Assembly: GCA_964384095.1 (NCBI GenBank)
Contig: CAYLKC010000081.1
Coordinates: forward strand, 1-8,375
Reading direction: 5' to 3'
From: JAITWN01 sp964384095
GTDB lineage: Bacteria > Pseudomonadota > Gammaproteobacteria > SZUA-140
Length of the DNA: 8,375 nucleotides
Numbering within the stretch: the first letter of the stretch is position 1; every line of letters begins with the position of its first letter. The translations under genes were made by a program, and so were the position numbers. This document shows positions 1 to 6,340 of this stretch, one piece after another. Below the pieces are notes generated by a model. The model saw only the letters and a program-made list of their open reading frames with translations, made no database searches and had not been told where the DNA came from.

Positions 1-81
1 ACTCCAACCGGCCGATCCCGGCGCCTTCATCGACCGTGGAGATGATCCGGGTCGAAGCGCCCGCGAAGTGACGCGGGACCG
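1..81. other. Unassigned gene edge downstream of cysQ
   Basis: This short edge is coding-like on both strands and I cannot decide between them. On the plus strand a frame starting at base 3 is open to a TGA at 69-71 and has mostly G/C third positions; it would be the C-terminal tail of a gene converging on cysQ, ending VEMIRVEAPAK. On the minus strand a frame starting with TTG at 85-83 overlaps the cysQ TGA (82-84) and stays open to base 1 with equally high G/C at third positions. That would be a third gene of the nudE-cysQ operon, beginning TVPRHFAGAS. A 6-bp inverted repeat (CCCGCG at 60-65, CGCGGG at 72-77) lies here but has no T-run on either side. I recognise no family. Confidence 0.25.
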
Positions 82-912
82 TCAATCCCCCGCCGCAAGA
101 TAACGCGACCAGTCGTGGTCGCGGTCACCGGAGACGAAGAAGTCCGGGTTCAGCAGTGAGTCCTTGGTGGTATAGCGCAGCGGTCGCATCGCGGTGTCGG
201 TGACGCGGCCGCCGGCCTCCTCGACGATACACTGGGCCGCCGCGGTATCCCATTCCGAGGTCGGGCCGAGTCGCGGGTAGAGATCGGCGCGGCCTTCGGC
301 GACCAGGCAGGACTTCAGCGAACTCCCCATGCTGACCAGCTCGTGGCTGCCGAGGCGCTCGAGAAACGCGCCAAGGCGGCTGCCGGCATGCGAGCGGCTG
401 CCGGCGACGATGACATGCGCGCGATCGAGCGCGCGCACGGATATCCCGACCGGCGCCTGGCCCGGATCCTCGCGCCATGCGCCATGACCGGCGCAGGCGT
501 AATAGCAGGCCCCGGTCACCGGCGCGACGATGACGCCGAGCACCGGACGGTGATCGTCGATCAGCGCGACATTGACCGTGAATTCGCCGTTGCGCTTGAC
601 GAATTCTCGGGTGCCGTCGAGCGGGTCGACGAGCCAGTAGCGGCACCAGCCGGCGCGCTCCGCGAACGGGATCTCGGCGGATTCCTCGGACAGGACCGGC
701 AGGCCCGGGGTCAGCGCGCGCAGACCGGCGACGAGGATGTCATGGGCGGCCATGTCGGCCTCGGTCAGCGGCGAACGGTCTTCCTTGTGCTCGACGTTGA
801 AGTCCGAGTTGTAGATCTCGACGATGGCCTCGCCGGCGCGGCGGGACAGCGCGATCACCGGCGCGAGCAGCGCCTGCAGGGCCTCGCCGGAGGCCGGTGT
901 GTCCTGATTCAT
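82..912 (-). CDS. cysQ: 3'(2'),5'-bisphosphate nucleotidase CysQ
   Basis: CysQ removes the 3'-phosphate from 3'-phosphoadenosine 5'-phosphate (PAP), the by-product of sulfate assimilation and phosphopantetheine transfer, giving AMP. It belongs to the Mg-dependent, lithium-sensitive inositol monophosphatase superfamily. The 276-residue product shows the family's metal-site motifs: the acidic pair EE at residues 76-77, DPLDGT at 96-101 and WDTAA at 221-225. It also shares long near-identical stretches with E. coli CysQ, such as RNGEFTVN near 107-114 and GSSLKSCLVAEG near 196-207. The length is about 30 residues above E. coli, partly from a longer N-terminus. The ATG at 912 overlaps the nudE stop (ATGA at 912-909), and an AGGA ribosome site lies at 921-924, 8 nt upstream. 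It is very likely translationally coupled to nudE and shares its promoter. Confidence 0.95.
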   Translation of the reverse strand: MNQDTPASGEALQALLAPVIALSRRAGEAIVEIYNSDFNVEHKEDRSPLTEADMAAHDILVAGLRALTPGLPVLSEESAEIPFAERAGWCRYWLVDPLDGTREFVKRNGEFTVNVALIDDHRPVLGVIVAPVTGACYYACAGHGAWREDPGQAPVGISVRALDRAHVIVAGSRSHAGSRLGAFLERLGSHELVSMGSSLKSCLVAEGRADLYPRLGPTSEWDTAAAQCIVEEAGGRVTDTAMRPLRYTTKDSLLNPDFFVSGDRDHDWSRYLAAGD

Positions 913-1478
913 TCAGTCGATCCTGTAGTGGCGGAACGGCCCGCGAGCAGGTCGCGGGCCATGTACAGCGCGGCAATGCTGCGCGCCTCGGTGCAGTCCT
1001 CGCAGGCGAGCAGGCCCTGCAGATCGGCGAGCGGCCAGGGCACGACCTCGATCTCCTCGGGCTCGTCGCCGGGCAGGCGTTGCTCGTAGAGGTCCTCGGC
1101 GAGGACCAGATGGGTGATATGACCGGAATAACCGGGGGCCAGCGTCAGGGATGCCATCCGGGTCAGGCGGCGGGCGCCGTAGCCGACCTCCTCCATCAGT
1201 TCGCGATTGGCGGCGTCCAGCAGGTCCTCGCCGTCCTCGATACGCCCCTTCGGCAGCGCGAGTTCATAGCGATGCACGCCGGCGGCATATTCCCGGATCA
1301 TCAATATGGTCTCCCGGTCGAGCATCGGGATCACCAGCACCGCGCCGGCCGAGCTGCTGCGCAGGCGCTCGTAGCAGGCCTCGACGCCGTTCGAGAAGCG
1401 CAGCTGGACCTGCTCGACGCGGAACATCCGTGTGCGGGCGATGATCTCCGCGGCGAGGATTTCGGGCTTGTCACGCAT
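909..1478 (-). CDS. nudE: ADP compounds hydrolase NudE (Nudix)
   Basis: NudE is a cytosolic Nudix pyrophosphatase that hydrolyses ADP-ribose, NADH and diadenosine polyphosphates to nucleoside monophosphates. The 189-residue product carries a complete Nudix box at residues 78-100: G78, E84, then REL at 92-94, EE at 96-97 and G99, the catalytic metal ligands being the glutamates. The downstream segment with GDEPEEIEVVPWPL is characteristic of NudE rather than of other ADP-ribose pyrophosphatases. I place the start at the ATG at 1478-1476. The open frame runs further upstream to 1589, but that extension would cover the start of the divergent yrfG and has no family similarity. There is no clear Shine-Dalgarno site, and a TATAAT box lies only 12 nt upstream of the ATG. 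It is first in an operon with cysQ, which starts within its stop codon. Confidence 0.93.
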   Translation of the reverse strand: MRDKPEILAAEIIARTRMFRVEQVQLRFSNGVEACYERLRSSSAGAVLVIPMLDRETILMIREYAAGVHRYELALPKGRIEDGEDLLDAANRELMEEVGYGARRLTRMASLTLAPGYSGHITHLVLAEDLYEQRLPGDEPEEIEVVPWPLADLQGLLACEDCTEARSIAALYMARDLLAGRSATTGSTE

Positions 1479-1495
1479 GGTAGACTGCCGATTAT
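1468..1495 (+). promoter_or_regulatory. Candidate yrfG promoter overlapping the nudE start
   Basis: TTGTCA at 1468-1473 matches the sigma70 -35 consensus at 5 of 6 positions and is followed, after 16 nt, by GATTAT at 1490-1495 (4 of 6 for -10). The -35 element sits inside codons 2-4 of nudE. The -10 element shares bases with the opposite-strand TATAAT, so the two divergent promoters would overlap and probably compete. The predicted start is near 1502, just before a hairpin. Confidence 0.35.
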
Positions 1496-1496
1496 A
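1491..1496 (-). promoter_or_regulatory. -10 box of the nudE-cysQ promoter
   Basis: Read on the minus strand, bases 1496-1491 are a perfect TATAAT. Transcription would start about 1484, leaving a leader of only about 6 nt before the nudE ATG at 1478. No good -35 element is seen at the usual distance (TCCCCG at 1519-1514). The motif is direct; its use as a promoter is inferred. Confidence 0.45.
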
Positions 1497-1500
1497 GCCT

Positions 1501-1518
1501 CCCCGCCCGCTTGCGGGG
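1501..1518 (+). other. Hairpin in the yrfG leader
   Basis: CCCCGC (1501-1506) and GCGGGG (1513-1518) form a perfect 6-bp GC stem with a 6-nt loop. It lies between the candidate yrfG promoter and its ribosome site. It is followed by four A on the plus strand. Read on the minus strand this is a T-run before the stem, not after it, so it does not look like a terminator. Its role is unknown. Confidence 0.35.
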
Positions 1519-1539
1519 AAAATCCCGTGGAGCCCGCCG

Positions 1540-2229
1540 ATGACCAACTGGGACCGGATCAGCACCGTGCTGCTCGACATGGACGGCACCCTGCTGGACC
1601 TGCATTACGACAACCGCTTCTGGCAGGAACACCTGCCGCGGCGCTATGCCGAGATCCACGGGCTCGATCCGGCCGAATCCCGCGCCCGCCTGTACGAGCG
1701 CTTCGACGCGCTGCGTGGGACGATGAACTGGTATTGCGTGGATTACTGGAGCGAGTCGCTGGATATCGATATCAGCGCGCTGAAACTGGAACTCGCCGAG
1801 CTGATCGCGATCCGTCCCGACGTGCCGGACTTTCTCGCCGCGGTGCGCGCCAGCGGGCGGCGCGCGGTGCTGGTCACCAACGCCCACCACAAGAGCCTGG
1901 CGCTGAAGATCGAACGGACCGGGATAGACACACTGCTCGATGCGGTGATCAGCGCACACAGCCTCGGTCTGCCGAAAGAGGAGACGGTGTTCTGGGAGAG
2001 GCTCCGGGAGGTCGAGGCCTATGACCCGGCGCGCACGCTGCTGATCGACGACAACCTCTCGGTGCTGGAATCGGCGCGCCGCGGCGGCATCGGTCACCTG
2101 CTGTTCGTGGCCGCGCCGGACTCGCGGCAACCGCCGCGCGACAACACCGACTTCCCGGTCCTGCACGCCTTTCGCGACATCCTGCCGCCGCCGGGTACCT
2201 CCGGGACTACTTCTGTCCCCAGCGCTTGA
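1540..2229 (+). CDS. yrfG: HAD-family GMP/IMP nucleotidase YrfG
   Basis: This is a HAD-superfamily phosphatase of the YrfG type. In E. coli YrfG dephosphorylates GMP and IMP and lies near nudE, as here. The 229-residue protein shows all HAD motifs: motif I DMDGT at residues 13-17 with the nucleophile D13 and acid D15, motif II TN at 113-114 (LVTNAHH), motif III K136 in GLPKE, and motif IV DD at 160-161 (LIDDN). The cap domain retains the family signature NWYCVDYWSE near 63-72, nearly identical to E. coli. The ATG at 1540 has a GGAG ribosome site at 1529-1532, 7 nt away. The last 23 nt overlap the oppositely oriented YkgJ-type gene. Substrate preference is inferred from the E. coli protein; the family assignment is firm. 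Confidence 0.9.
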   Translation: MTNWDRISTVLLDMDGTLLDLHYDNRFWQEHLPRRYAEIHGLDPAESRARLYERFDALRGTMNWYCVDYWSESLDIDISALKLELAELIAIRPDVPDFLAAVRASGRRAVLVTNAHHKSLALKIERTGIDTLLDAVISAHSLGLPKEETVFWERLREVEAYDPARTLLIDDNLSVLESARRGGIGHLLFVAAPDSRQPPRDNTDFPVLHAFRDILPPPGTSGTTSVPSA

Positions 2230-2620
2230 AACGCTTCTTGCAGTATTTCAGCAGCGATTCATAACCGTCGAAGTACAGCTCGAAGCCTTCTTCCGCCGGC
2301 GTATCGAACTCGCAGTCATCATTGGAATGATCACGGCAGATGTCCGGCCGGGTGTCATAGATCCCGCACATGCCGTTCGGCCGCAAGTGGAGGCAGCGGT
2401 TGTGGACCAGCAGATACCAGCCGTCCTCGTCCTTGTAGATGTTGATGTCGCGGTGCGAGATCTGCCACAGCAGGTGATCGAAGTCATGCTTCGAGCGCGG
2501 CGTCGGGATCTCCTGGGTCAGGTAGGTGCAGCACTTCGAGTTCGTGCAAAAACCGCACTTGTTTTCCGGGGTGATCTTTTCGGGATAGATCGGTATGACT
2601 TTCTCGGTCGTCAATGTCAC
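2207..2620 (-). CDS. YkgJ-family cysteine-cluster protein
   Basis: This is a small cytosolic protein of the YkgJ / CxxCxxCC family, thought to bind zinc or iron; its cellular job is not established. The 137-residue product has eight cysteines in the family pattern: CGFC at 22-25, the pair CC at 30-31, C76, C85 in GMCGIYD, C95 in TRPDICR, and C103. The IYDTRPDICR block is the best-conserved signature. I choose the GTG at 2620-2618 as start. A GAGGA ribosome site at 2634-2630 ends 9 nt before it, whereas the upstream in-frame TTG at 2629 directly abuts that site, leaving no spacing. A stop codon lies two codons above the TTG. The gene is visibly richer in A and T than its neighbours. It lies 58 nt behind the beta-barrel gene on the same strand and overlaps the end of yrfG by 23 nt. 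Confidence 0.85.
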   Translation of the reverse strand: MTLTTEKVIPIYPEKITPENKCGFCTNSKCCTYLTQEIPTPRSKHDFDHLLWQISHRDINIYKDEDGWYLLVHNRCLHLRPNGMCGIYDTRPDICRDHSNDDCEFDTPAEEGFELYFDGYESLLKYCKKRFKRWGQK

Positions 2621-2629
2621 GGCCTGCAA

Positions 2630-2659
2630 TCCTCATCACGTCGATTGCGGCCCATTGTA
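2630..2659 (-). promoter_or_regulatory. -10 box and ribosome site of the YkgJ-type gene
   Basis: On the minus strand, TACAAT (2659-2654) is a 5-of-6 match to the sigma70 -10 element, with no convincing -35 (CTAGCC at 17-nt spacing). GAGGA at 2634-2630 is the ribosome site that decides for the GTG start at 2620. The gene may therefore be transcribed separately from the barrel gene upstream. Confidence 0.35.
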
Positions 2660-2678
2660 CCCCAAAGGGCGGCAGTGG

Positions 2679-3413
2679 CTAGAAGCCGAGGTTCAGACGG
2701 AGGCTGTAGCTGTTGATCTCGGCGAAGTCGGCCTGCGCAGTGACGCTGAGGAAGGGCAGCAGGCCGACGCGCATGCCGAGGTAGCTACGGGTCTGCGAGG
2801 TGTTGCGATCGGACAGGCTCAGGCTGTCGACGTTTTCGCTGCCGTCGACCCAGATCTGGCCGATGCCTGCGAACGGCGTGAACAGCGCAAAGCCCTTGCT
2901 GATGCCGAGGTCAATGCCGTAGGCGGCAAGATCGAGGTCGTCGACGCCGGTCAGCTGGCTGTAATGACCGCTGAGCGAGACCGCCGGCGTCACCGTCGAG
3001 CCTTCGAGCAGCGCCTTGCGCACCTCGCCGCCGAACACCGAGACATCGCCGCTGGTCGATTTCGACCAGGCCGCGCCGATGTCGATGCCGAACGGCAGGC
3101 CCTTGCGCGCATGCAGCCGCGACATCGTCAGCGTCGACGGCGCGCTGCCGTCGCGCATCGCGGAGTCCCAGGCGCTCCGGCTGAGGTCATAGCGCGAGAT
3201 CGACAGGCCGAGGTCGAGGCCAGTGACGCCGAGCGCTTCCGCCGGGGCGATCGGATTGTACGCGGCGATCGCGCCAAGCTCGTCGACGACGGTATTGAAA
3301 TCGCCCTGCCCGATCGACGGGTTCAACACGAGGTCGTTGCCCGACGCCTGCGCGCCGGCGCTCGCCGTCGCCAGCACCGCGGTCATCACTGCTGCCTGCA
3401 CCCTGATTGACAT
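2679..3413 (-). CDS. Predicted outer-membrane beta-barrel protein, unknown function
   Basis: I do not recognise a named family. The 244-residue protein starts with a Sec signal peptide: a basic R4, a hydrophobic run at 7-19 and a likely signal peptidase I site after AQA (residues 21-23). The mature part is made of alternating polar and hydrophobic stretches rich in glycine and aromatic residues, about ten of which could be beta-strands, for example GLDLGLSISRY, VSVFGGEVRKAL and TPFAGIGQIWVDG. It ends in SYSLRLNLGF, with the C-terminal phenylalanine and alternating pattern that the BAM machinery recognises in outer-membrane proteins. The ATG at 3413 has a GGGAG ribosome site at 3425-3421, 7 nt upstream. 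An outer-membrane barrel of about ten strands is inferred; whether it is a pore, adhesin or enzyme cannot be told. Confidence 0.75.
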   Translation of the reverse strand: MSIRVQAAVMTAVLATASAGAQASGNDLVLNPSIGQGDFNTVVDELGAIAAYNPIAPAEALGVTGLDLGLSISRYDLSRSAWDSAMRDGSAPSTLTMSRLHARKGLPFGIDIGAAWSKSTSGDVSVFGGEVRKALLEGSTVTPAVSLSGHYSQLTGVDDLDLAAYGIDLGISKGFALFTPFAGIGQIWVDGSENVDSLSLSDRNTSQTRSYLGMRVGLLPFLSVTAQADFAEINSYSLRLNLGF

Positions 3414-3597
3414 CGCCCGACTCCCGCGTGGTCCGGTCCGCGAATTGAAGGGTAACGCCGCCTGTGTGCGCGAACGCGGATCCCTGTCGCAAAACCGCCT
3501 ATGGCTGTCGCTTCTGTGCCTACCTTAAGCCGCGCGCATAGTCATTGCAAGCCCGCCGCTGGCGGCGTTCGCGCCGTGTCTGCTAGTCTTGGCCGCG
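3414..3597. promoter_or_regulatory. Divergent spacer between barrel gene and prmA
   Basis: This 184-nt non-coding stretch must contain the start signals for both flanking genes. For prmA an extended -10, TGCTAGTCT, lies at 3581-3589, ending 8 nt before the ATG. It would give an almost leaderless message, and I see no Shine-Dalgarno site. A 5-bp stem (CCGCC 3553-3557, GGCGG 3561-3565) lies just upstream. For the barrel gene I find only a weak pair, TTGCAA (3550-3545) and TAAGGT with 17-nt spacing, which would leave a leader of about 110 nt. Confidence 0.3.
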
Positions 3598-4497
3598 ATG
3601 TCACCGACACCCGACGAATCCTGGATCGAACTGCGCCTCGAGTGCCGGCGCGAGCGAGTCGATGCCCTCTCCGATGCGCTGACAGAGGCCGGCGCGCTGT
3701 CGGTGACGCTGACCGACGCCGCCGATGATCCGGTACTCGAGCCGGCGCCCGGGGAGGCCCCGCTGTGGCCGCGGGTCATCGCCGTCGGCCTGTTCGATGC
3801 CGCGACCGACGTCGGGCAGGTGCTGCTGCTGGCACAGACGGCGCTCGGCCTCGCTGCGCCCCCTGCCGTCACGATCACGCCCGTTGCCGGACAGGACTGG
3901 GAGCGCATCCGGCTCGATGAACTCCGCGCGCTGCGTTTCGGCGAGCGCCTGTGGGTCTGCCCGCGCGGCCGTTCGGTCGACGAGCCGGATGCTGTCGTCG
4001 TACTGCTCGACCCCGGCCTCGCCTTCGGCACCGGCACGCATCCGACCACGGCGCTGTGCCTGGAATGGCTGGACGCCCATGCCCGCCCCGGCGACCGCGT
4101 CATCGATTATGGCTGCGGTTCCGGCATCCTGGCGATCGCCGCGGCCAGGCTCGGGGCCGACGCCGTGCTCGCACTCGACATCGATCCGCAGGCGCTCCAG
4201 GCCACCGGTGAAAACGCCCGTGCCAACGGCGTCGCGGACCGTATCACGGCCGCGGCGCCCGACCAGGCCCCGCCCTTCGAGGCCGACTGTCTGCTCGCCA
4301 ACATCCTCGCGCGCCCGCTGATCGACCTCGCGCCACGCTTCGCCCGGCTGCTCGGCCCCGGCGGCCGGCTGGCGGTGTCCGGCATCCTCGCAGACCAGGC
4401 CGATGCGGTCGCCGCAGCGCTTGCGAACGCCGGCTTCACCCCCGGGGACCGCGCCGAACGCGAGGGCTGGGTCCGTCTCGATGCCGTACGGCGCTGA
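3598..4497 (+). CDS. prmA: Ribosomal protein L11 methyltransferase PrmA
   Basis: PrmA uses S-adenosylmethionine to trimethylate ribosomal protein L11 at several amino groups, in the cytosol. The 299-residue product has the usual two-part build. The N-terminal substrate-recognition domain (about 1-100) includes LEPAPGEAPLW, close to the E. coli EPLPGETRLW. A linker with RFGERLWVCP follows at about 113-122. The C-terminal Rossmann methyltransferase has DPGLAFGTGTHPTT at 138-151, SAM motif I VIDYGCGSGILAIAA at 168-182, the acidic ribose-binding DIDPQA at 194-199, and the catalytic-loop equivalent LLANILARPL at 222-231. I take the ATG at 3598; an in-frame TTG at 3589 would add three residues with no support. 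The DUF3426 gene follows after 23 nt, the usual neighbour in gammaproteobacteria. Confidence 0.95.
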   Translation: MSPTPDESWIELRLECRRERVDALSDALTEAGALSVTLTDAADDPVLEPAPGEAPLWPRVIAVGLFDAATDVGQVLLLAQTALGLAAPPAVTITPVAGQDWERIRLDELRALRFGERLWVCPRGRSVDEPDAVVVLLDPGLAFGTGTHPTTALCLEWLDAHARPGDRVIDYGCGSGILAIAAARLGADAVLALDIDPQALQATGENARANGVADRITAAAPDQAPPFEADCLLANILARPLIDLAPRFARLLGPGGRLAVSGILADQADAVAAALANAGFTPGDRAEREGWVRLDAVRR

Positions 4498-4508
4498 ACG
4501 ATCCCCGA

Positions 4509-4514
4509 TATAAT
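4509..4514 (+). promoter_or_regulatory. Perfect -10 box directly before the DUF3426 gene
   Basis: TATAAT at 4509-4514 is followed by exactly 6 nt and then the ATG at 4521, so a transcript starting at the normal distance would begin at or next to the A of the start codon. No matching -35 is seen (GTACGG at 17-nt spacing), and no Shine-Dalgarno site is present. A leaderless transcript is an inference. Confidence 0.4.
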
Positions 4515-4520
4515 GCCCCC

Positions 4521-5246
4521 ATGCTGATCCCCTGCCCCCAGTGCAAGGTCCTGTTGACGCCGACCGATCCGGCCAACAGCGACGAGATGGTCGTCTGCGG
4601 CAACTGCGGCAACCGCTTCAGCCCCCGTTACGCCAGCGCACGCGGTGGATCAACGATCGACCGCCTGTATCGGCAACCGGAGGCGGCAGGCAGCCTCCGC
4701 ATCGATCCCGAGGACGTCCAGCGCCATGCCCCGTCCGCGCCGCGAGCAGGCGCCGGCCGTGTACGCACGCGCAATCCGGTCGCGACGCTGTTCTGGGGCC
4801 TGACCAGCCTGGTGCTGATCCTGACGCTGGTCGGGCAGTACGCCTACATCGAGCGCAACGAGCTGTCCCGCCATGTCCAGTTGCGTCCGTGGCTCGAGTG
4901 GCTGTGCCTGCACGCCGGCTGCACGCTGCCGCTGATGCGCGCGCCGGAGCAGATCCGTATCGCCGGACGTGACATCCGCCGGCATCCGGAGATCAGCGAT
5001 GCGCTGATCGTCAATATCACGATCACCAACCAGGCGCCCTGGCCGCAGGCATGGCCGGTGATCCAGCTCGGCTTCTTTGATCTGCGCAACCAGCCGCTGG
5101 CGTTGCGCCGTTTCACCGTCGATGAATACCTCCCCGGCAGTCTGTCGATCAGCGACGGGATACCGATGCAGACGCCGGTACGCGTGCGCCTCGACATCGT
5201 CGATCCCGGTCCGGACGCGGTCAATTTTTCATTCGAACTCCTGTAA
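4521..5246 (+). CDS. Zinc-ribbon DUF3426 membrane protein
   Basis: This belongs to the family with an N-terminal MJ0042-type zinc ribbon and a C-terminal DUF3426 domain, found between prmA and dusB in many gammaproteobacteria; its function is not known. The ribbon is CPQC at residues 5-8 and CGNC at 26-29. A basic, proline-rich linker (about 35-86) leads to one transmembrane helix at about 88-108. After it comes the DUF3426 domain, including the family signature LCLHAGCTLPLMR near 128-140 and an immunoglobulin-like run of beta segments with NITITNQAPWPQAWP near 165-179. With a single helix and a cytosolic zinc ribbon, the C-terminal part should be periplasmic. The 241-residue length is within the family range. 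The start is the ATG at 4521, placed directly at the ribbon. Confidence 0.88.
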   Translation: MLIPCPQCKVLLTPTDPANSDEMVVCGNCGNRFSPRYASARGGSTIDRLYRQPEAAGSLRIDPEDVQRHAPSAPRAGAGRVRTRNPVATLFWGLTSLVLILTLVGQYAYIERNELSRHVQLRPWLEWLCLHAGCTLPLMRAPEQIRIAGRDIRRHPEISDALIVNITITNQAPWPQAWPVIQLGFFDLRNQPLALRRFTVDEYLPGSLSISDGIPMQTPVRVRLDIVDPGPDAVNFSFELL

Positions 5247-5247
5247 T

Positions 5248-5264
5248 CCGGCAAGCGCCGGTTT
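5248..5264 (+). terminator. Weak hairpin after the DUF3426 gene
   Basis: CCGGC (5248-5252) and GCCGG (5257-5261) form a 5-bp stem with a 4-nt loop, starting 2 nt after the stop and followed by only three T. It is a poor intrinsic terminator at best. It may partly separate transcription of the upstream genes from dusB-fis. It touches the candidate -35 element of dusB. Confidence 0.25.
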
Positions 5265-5314
5265 GACGTGGAAGTTTTCCGGGACTTTATCGGCGCCGGG
5301 TGAGCGGTTATCAT
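5263..5314 (+). promoter_or_regulatory. Candidate dusB-fis promoter region
   Basis: Two overlapping sigma70-like arrangements fit. In the first, TTGACG (5263-5268, 5 of 6) is followed after 17 nt by TTTATC (5286-5291, 3 of 6), with a very GC-rich stretch (GGCGCCG) between -10 and the expected start near 5298. In the second, TTTATC serves as a weak -35 and TATCAT (5309-5314, 5 of 6) as -10. In E. coli the dusB-fis promoter has a GC-rich discriminator that makes it sensitive to ppGpp. The first arrangement would be consistent with that, but this is inference. Confidence 0.35.
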
Positions 5315-5353
5315 TATCCGCTTTCGCTCACGCACCTGAATGACACCACGCTG

Positions 5354-6340
5354 ATGCAGATCGGTCCCTACAAGCTCGCCAACAATCTCGTGCTCGCGCC
5401 GATGGCGGGCGTGACCGACCGGCCGTTCCGCCAGTTGTGCCGGCGGCTCGGCGCCGGGCTCGCGGTGTCGGAGATGGTGTCGTGCAACTCGCTGTTGTGG
5501 GGCAGCGCCAAGACCCGCCGCCGCGCCGACCATGACGGCGAGGCCGAGCCGTGCTCGGTGCAGATCGCCGGCGCCGACCCGGCAATGATGGCCGAGGCCG
5601 CGCGCCACAACGTCGACAACGGCGCCCGGATCATCGACATCAACATGGGCTGCCCGGCCAAGAAGGTCTGCAATGTCATGGCCGGTTCGGCGCTGCTGCG
5701 CGAGGAGGGTCTGGTCAGCCGCATCCTCGCCGCCGTCGTCGCCGCCGTCGACGTCCCCGTCACGCTGAAGATCCGTACCGGCTGGGACACCGGCCACCGC
5801 AACGGCGTGGAGATCGCGCGCATTGCAGAAGCATCGGGTATTCAGGCACTTGCCGTACATGGCCGGACCCGCGCCTGCGCCTATACCGGGGAGGCCGAGT
5901 ACGACACGATCGCGGAGATCAAGGCCGCGGTACGCATCCCGGTGATCGCCAACGGCGACATCCGCAGCCCTGAACAGGCCAGGCACGTGCTCGACTACAC
6001 CGGCGCCGACGGCGTCATGATCGGCCGCGCTGCGCAGGGACGGCCGTGGATCTTCCGCACAATCGACCATTATCTCCGCACCGGTGAACACCTGCCGGAG
6101 CCGCCGGTGAGCTGGATCCGCGACGTCATGCTCGGCCACCTCGAAGGACTCTACGCGTTCTACGGTGAGGACCTCGGCGTGCGCATCGCGCGCAAGCATA
6201 TCGGCTGGTACAGCAAGGGACAGACCGGCGGCGCGGCATTCCGCCAGTACATCAACCAGGCCGCCACCGTCGAGGAACAGTTGCGCGCGACACGCGAGTT
6301 TTTCGACCGCATCGCGGCCGGGATCGACCTCGCCGCATGA
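5354..6340 (+). CDS. dusB: tRNA-dihydrouridine synthase B
   Basis: DusB is an FMN enzyme that reduces uridine to dihydrouridine in the D-loop of tRNAs (U17 in E. coli) using NADPH. The 328-residue protein has the full TIM-barrel and C-terminal helical domain. Visible motifs are APMAGVTDRPFR at residues 15-26, the catalytic cysteine C100 in NMGCPAKKV, K139 and H169 (VHGRTR) for FMN and substrate contact, NGDI near 200-203, and GRAAQGRPWIF near 224-234. The ATG at 5354 aligns exactly with the E. coli start (IGPYKLANNLV against IGQYQLRNRLI). A GTG 54 nt upstream would add unconserved residues and lacks a ribosome site. No strong Shine-Dalgarno is seen for the ATG either. The stop overlaps the fis start by 4 nt, the standard dusB-fis operon organisation. 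Confidence 0.96.
   Translation: MQIGPYKLANNLVLAPMAGVTDRPFRQLCRRLGAGLAVSEMVSCNSLLWGSAKTRRRADHDGEAEPCSVQIAGADPAMMAEAARHNVDNGARIIDINMGCPAKKVCNVMAGSALLREEGLVSRILAAVVAAVDVPVTLKIRTGWDTGHRNGVEIARIAEASGIQALAVHGRTRACAYTGEAEYDTIAEIKAAVRIPVIANGDIRSPEQARHVLDYTGADGVMIGRAAQGRPWIFRTIDHYLRTGEHLPEPPVSWIRDVMLGHLEGLYAFYGEDLGVRIARKHIGWYSKGQTGGAAFRQYINQAATVEEQLRATREFFDRIAAGIDLAA

Noticed and set aside
60..77. Inverted repeat CCCGCG/CGCGGG just after cysQ as a terminator
   Set aside because: There is no T-run on either strand, and coding-like frames continue through it.
1479..1589. Longer nudE start at 1589
   Set aside because: The 37 extra residues would overlap the yrfG start and HAD motif I; family length and alignment fit the ATG at 1478.
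897..2024. 375-codon plus-strand open frame covering nudE and much of yrfG
   Set aside because: It overlaps two genes with intact catalytic motifs in other frames and has no recognisable similarity.
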